NCBI RefSeq assembly: GCF_003667705.1
Contig: NZ_CP033019.1
Coordinates: forward strand, 1,736,001 to 1,800,000
DNA length: 64,000 nt
Reading direction: 5' to 3'
Source of the DNA: Janthinobacterium agaricidamnosum
Lineage (GTDB): Bacteria > Pseudomonadota > Gammaproteobacteria > Burkholderiales > Burkholderiaceae_D
Every line of letters begins with the position of its first letter. Within the stretch, counting starts at the first letter, position 1. The notes under the pieces are model-generated. The model saw nothing but the letters and a program-made list of their open reading frames with translations, was not told the DNA's origin and did not search any database. The position numbers and the translations under genes were made by a program. Shown here piece by piece: positions 63,721-64,000 of the stretch.

Positions 63721-64000
63721 TGCTGCCGCCCGCGCCGCCATCCCTGCTCGCCGCCGACGGCCAGCCATGCTTCGGCCGCTACACGGGCCAGCTGAACGCC
63801 TTCGACTGGGCCGCGCTGGCGCCGCCGCATGCACGGGGCGCCCTCTGGCGCCTGTTCCACCACAAACGCTGGCATTACGTGGCCCTGTCGACGCCGGCCG
63901 TGTTCTGCGGCGTGGCCATCGTCGAGCTGGGCTGGACCAGCACGGCCTTCGCCTATGCCTTCGACCGCCACAAGGGCAAGATCGTGGCCAGTTTTTCGCA
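63717..64000 (+). CDS. DUF2804 family protein, N-terminal part
   Basis: The first 95 or so residues; the gene runs off the window. AAGGAGG lies 6 bases before ATG 63717, which overlaps the stop of the glycosylase gene; a second ATG follows at 63720. The segment LFHHKRWHYVALST and VAIVELGWTSTAFAYAFDRH resembles DUF2804 proteins. Function unknown. Confidence 0.78.
   Translation, partial: MMLPPAPPSLLAADGQPCFGRYTGQLNAFDWAALAPPHARGALWRLFHHKRWHYVALSTPAVFCGVAIVELGWTSTAFAYAFDRHKGKIVASFS

Overview
The window looks like chromosome from a high-GC betaproteobacterium, most likely Oxalobacteraceae (Janthinobacterium, Duganella or Massilia type). This is inferred from gene content and order: a motility chemotaxis cluster with cheD, a DUF3460-scpA-panC group, gltX next to Ala and Glu tRNA genes, and EarP beside an EF-P with arginine at position 32. 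No 16S rRNA gene is present, so the genus is a guess.

Layout: 1-5.6 kb is the end of a chemotaxis operon (cheW, a chemoreceptor, cheR, cheD, cheB, then cheY). 5.8-13 kb holds housekeeping genes (panC, scpA, DUF3460, an acetyltransferase, metG divergent from apbC) and two small exported proteins. 13-20.4 kb has a PafA-like phosphatase, a phospholipase D-like lipoprotein, divergent lysA/lysR and gltX. 20.5-26.1 kb is a tRNA array, three Ala(GGC) and five Glu(TTC), interrupted by a lower-GC block of three genes (LysR regulator, L-2-hydroxyglutarate oxidase, MHS-family permease). 26-31.6 kb has earP and efp, an amidase-like gene that lacks catalytic motifs, an Ivy-type lysozyme inhibitor and aqpZ. 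31.6-38.7 kb has a REP array, an AraC regulator divergent from a fosmidomycin-resistance-type MFS gene, a divergent cysS, two coupled unknown genes and dbpA. 38.8-45 kb has an AcpA-type phosphoesterase and a complete FecI-FecR-TonB receptor iron unit under a Fur box. 45-49 kb holds unknown genes, two initiator tRNA genes and a methyltransferase. 49-57.3 kb has sbcCD and a PAS-GGDEF protein. 57.6-64 kb has a YajD-type HNH protein, a two-component pair split by a FepA-type receptor, a YcaQ-type DNA glycosylase and the start of a DUF2804 gene.

Functional links: CheR, CheB and CheD act on the adjacent receptor, whose C-terminus carries a CheR/CheB docking pentapeptide. EarP modifies the EF-P encoded next to it. 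SbcD and SbcC form one nuclease. Two iron-uptake systems are present, one controlled by surface signalling (sigma/anti-sigma) and one probably by a two-component system.

Non-coding structure is rich. There are ten REP-type palindromes with a GTAGGTCGG head, five of them in an array whose outer ends supply the stop codons of both flanking genes. A different intergenic repeat of about 105 bp occurs three times, each time at gene 3' ends. A 170-bp tandem repeat begins inside the 3' end of a tRNA-Ala gene. No CRISPR array, integrase or transposase gene was seen.
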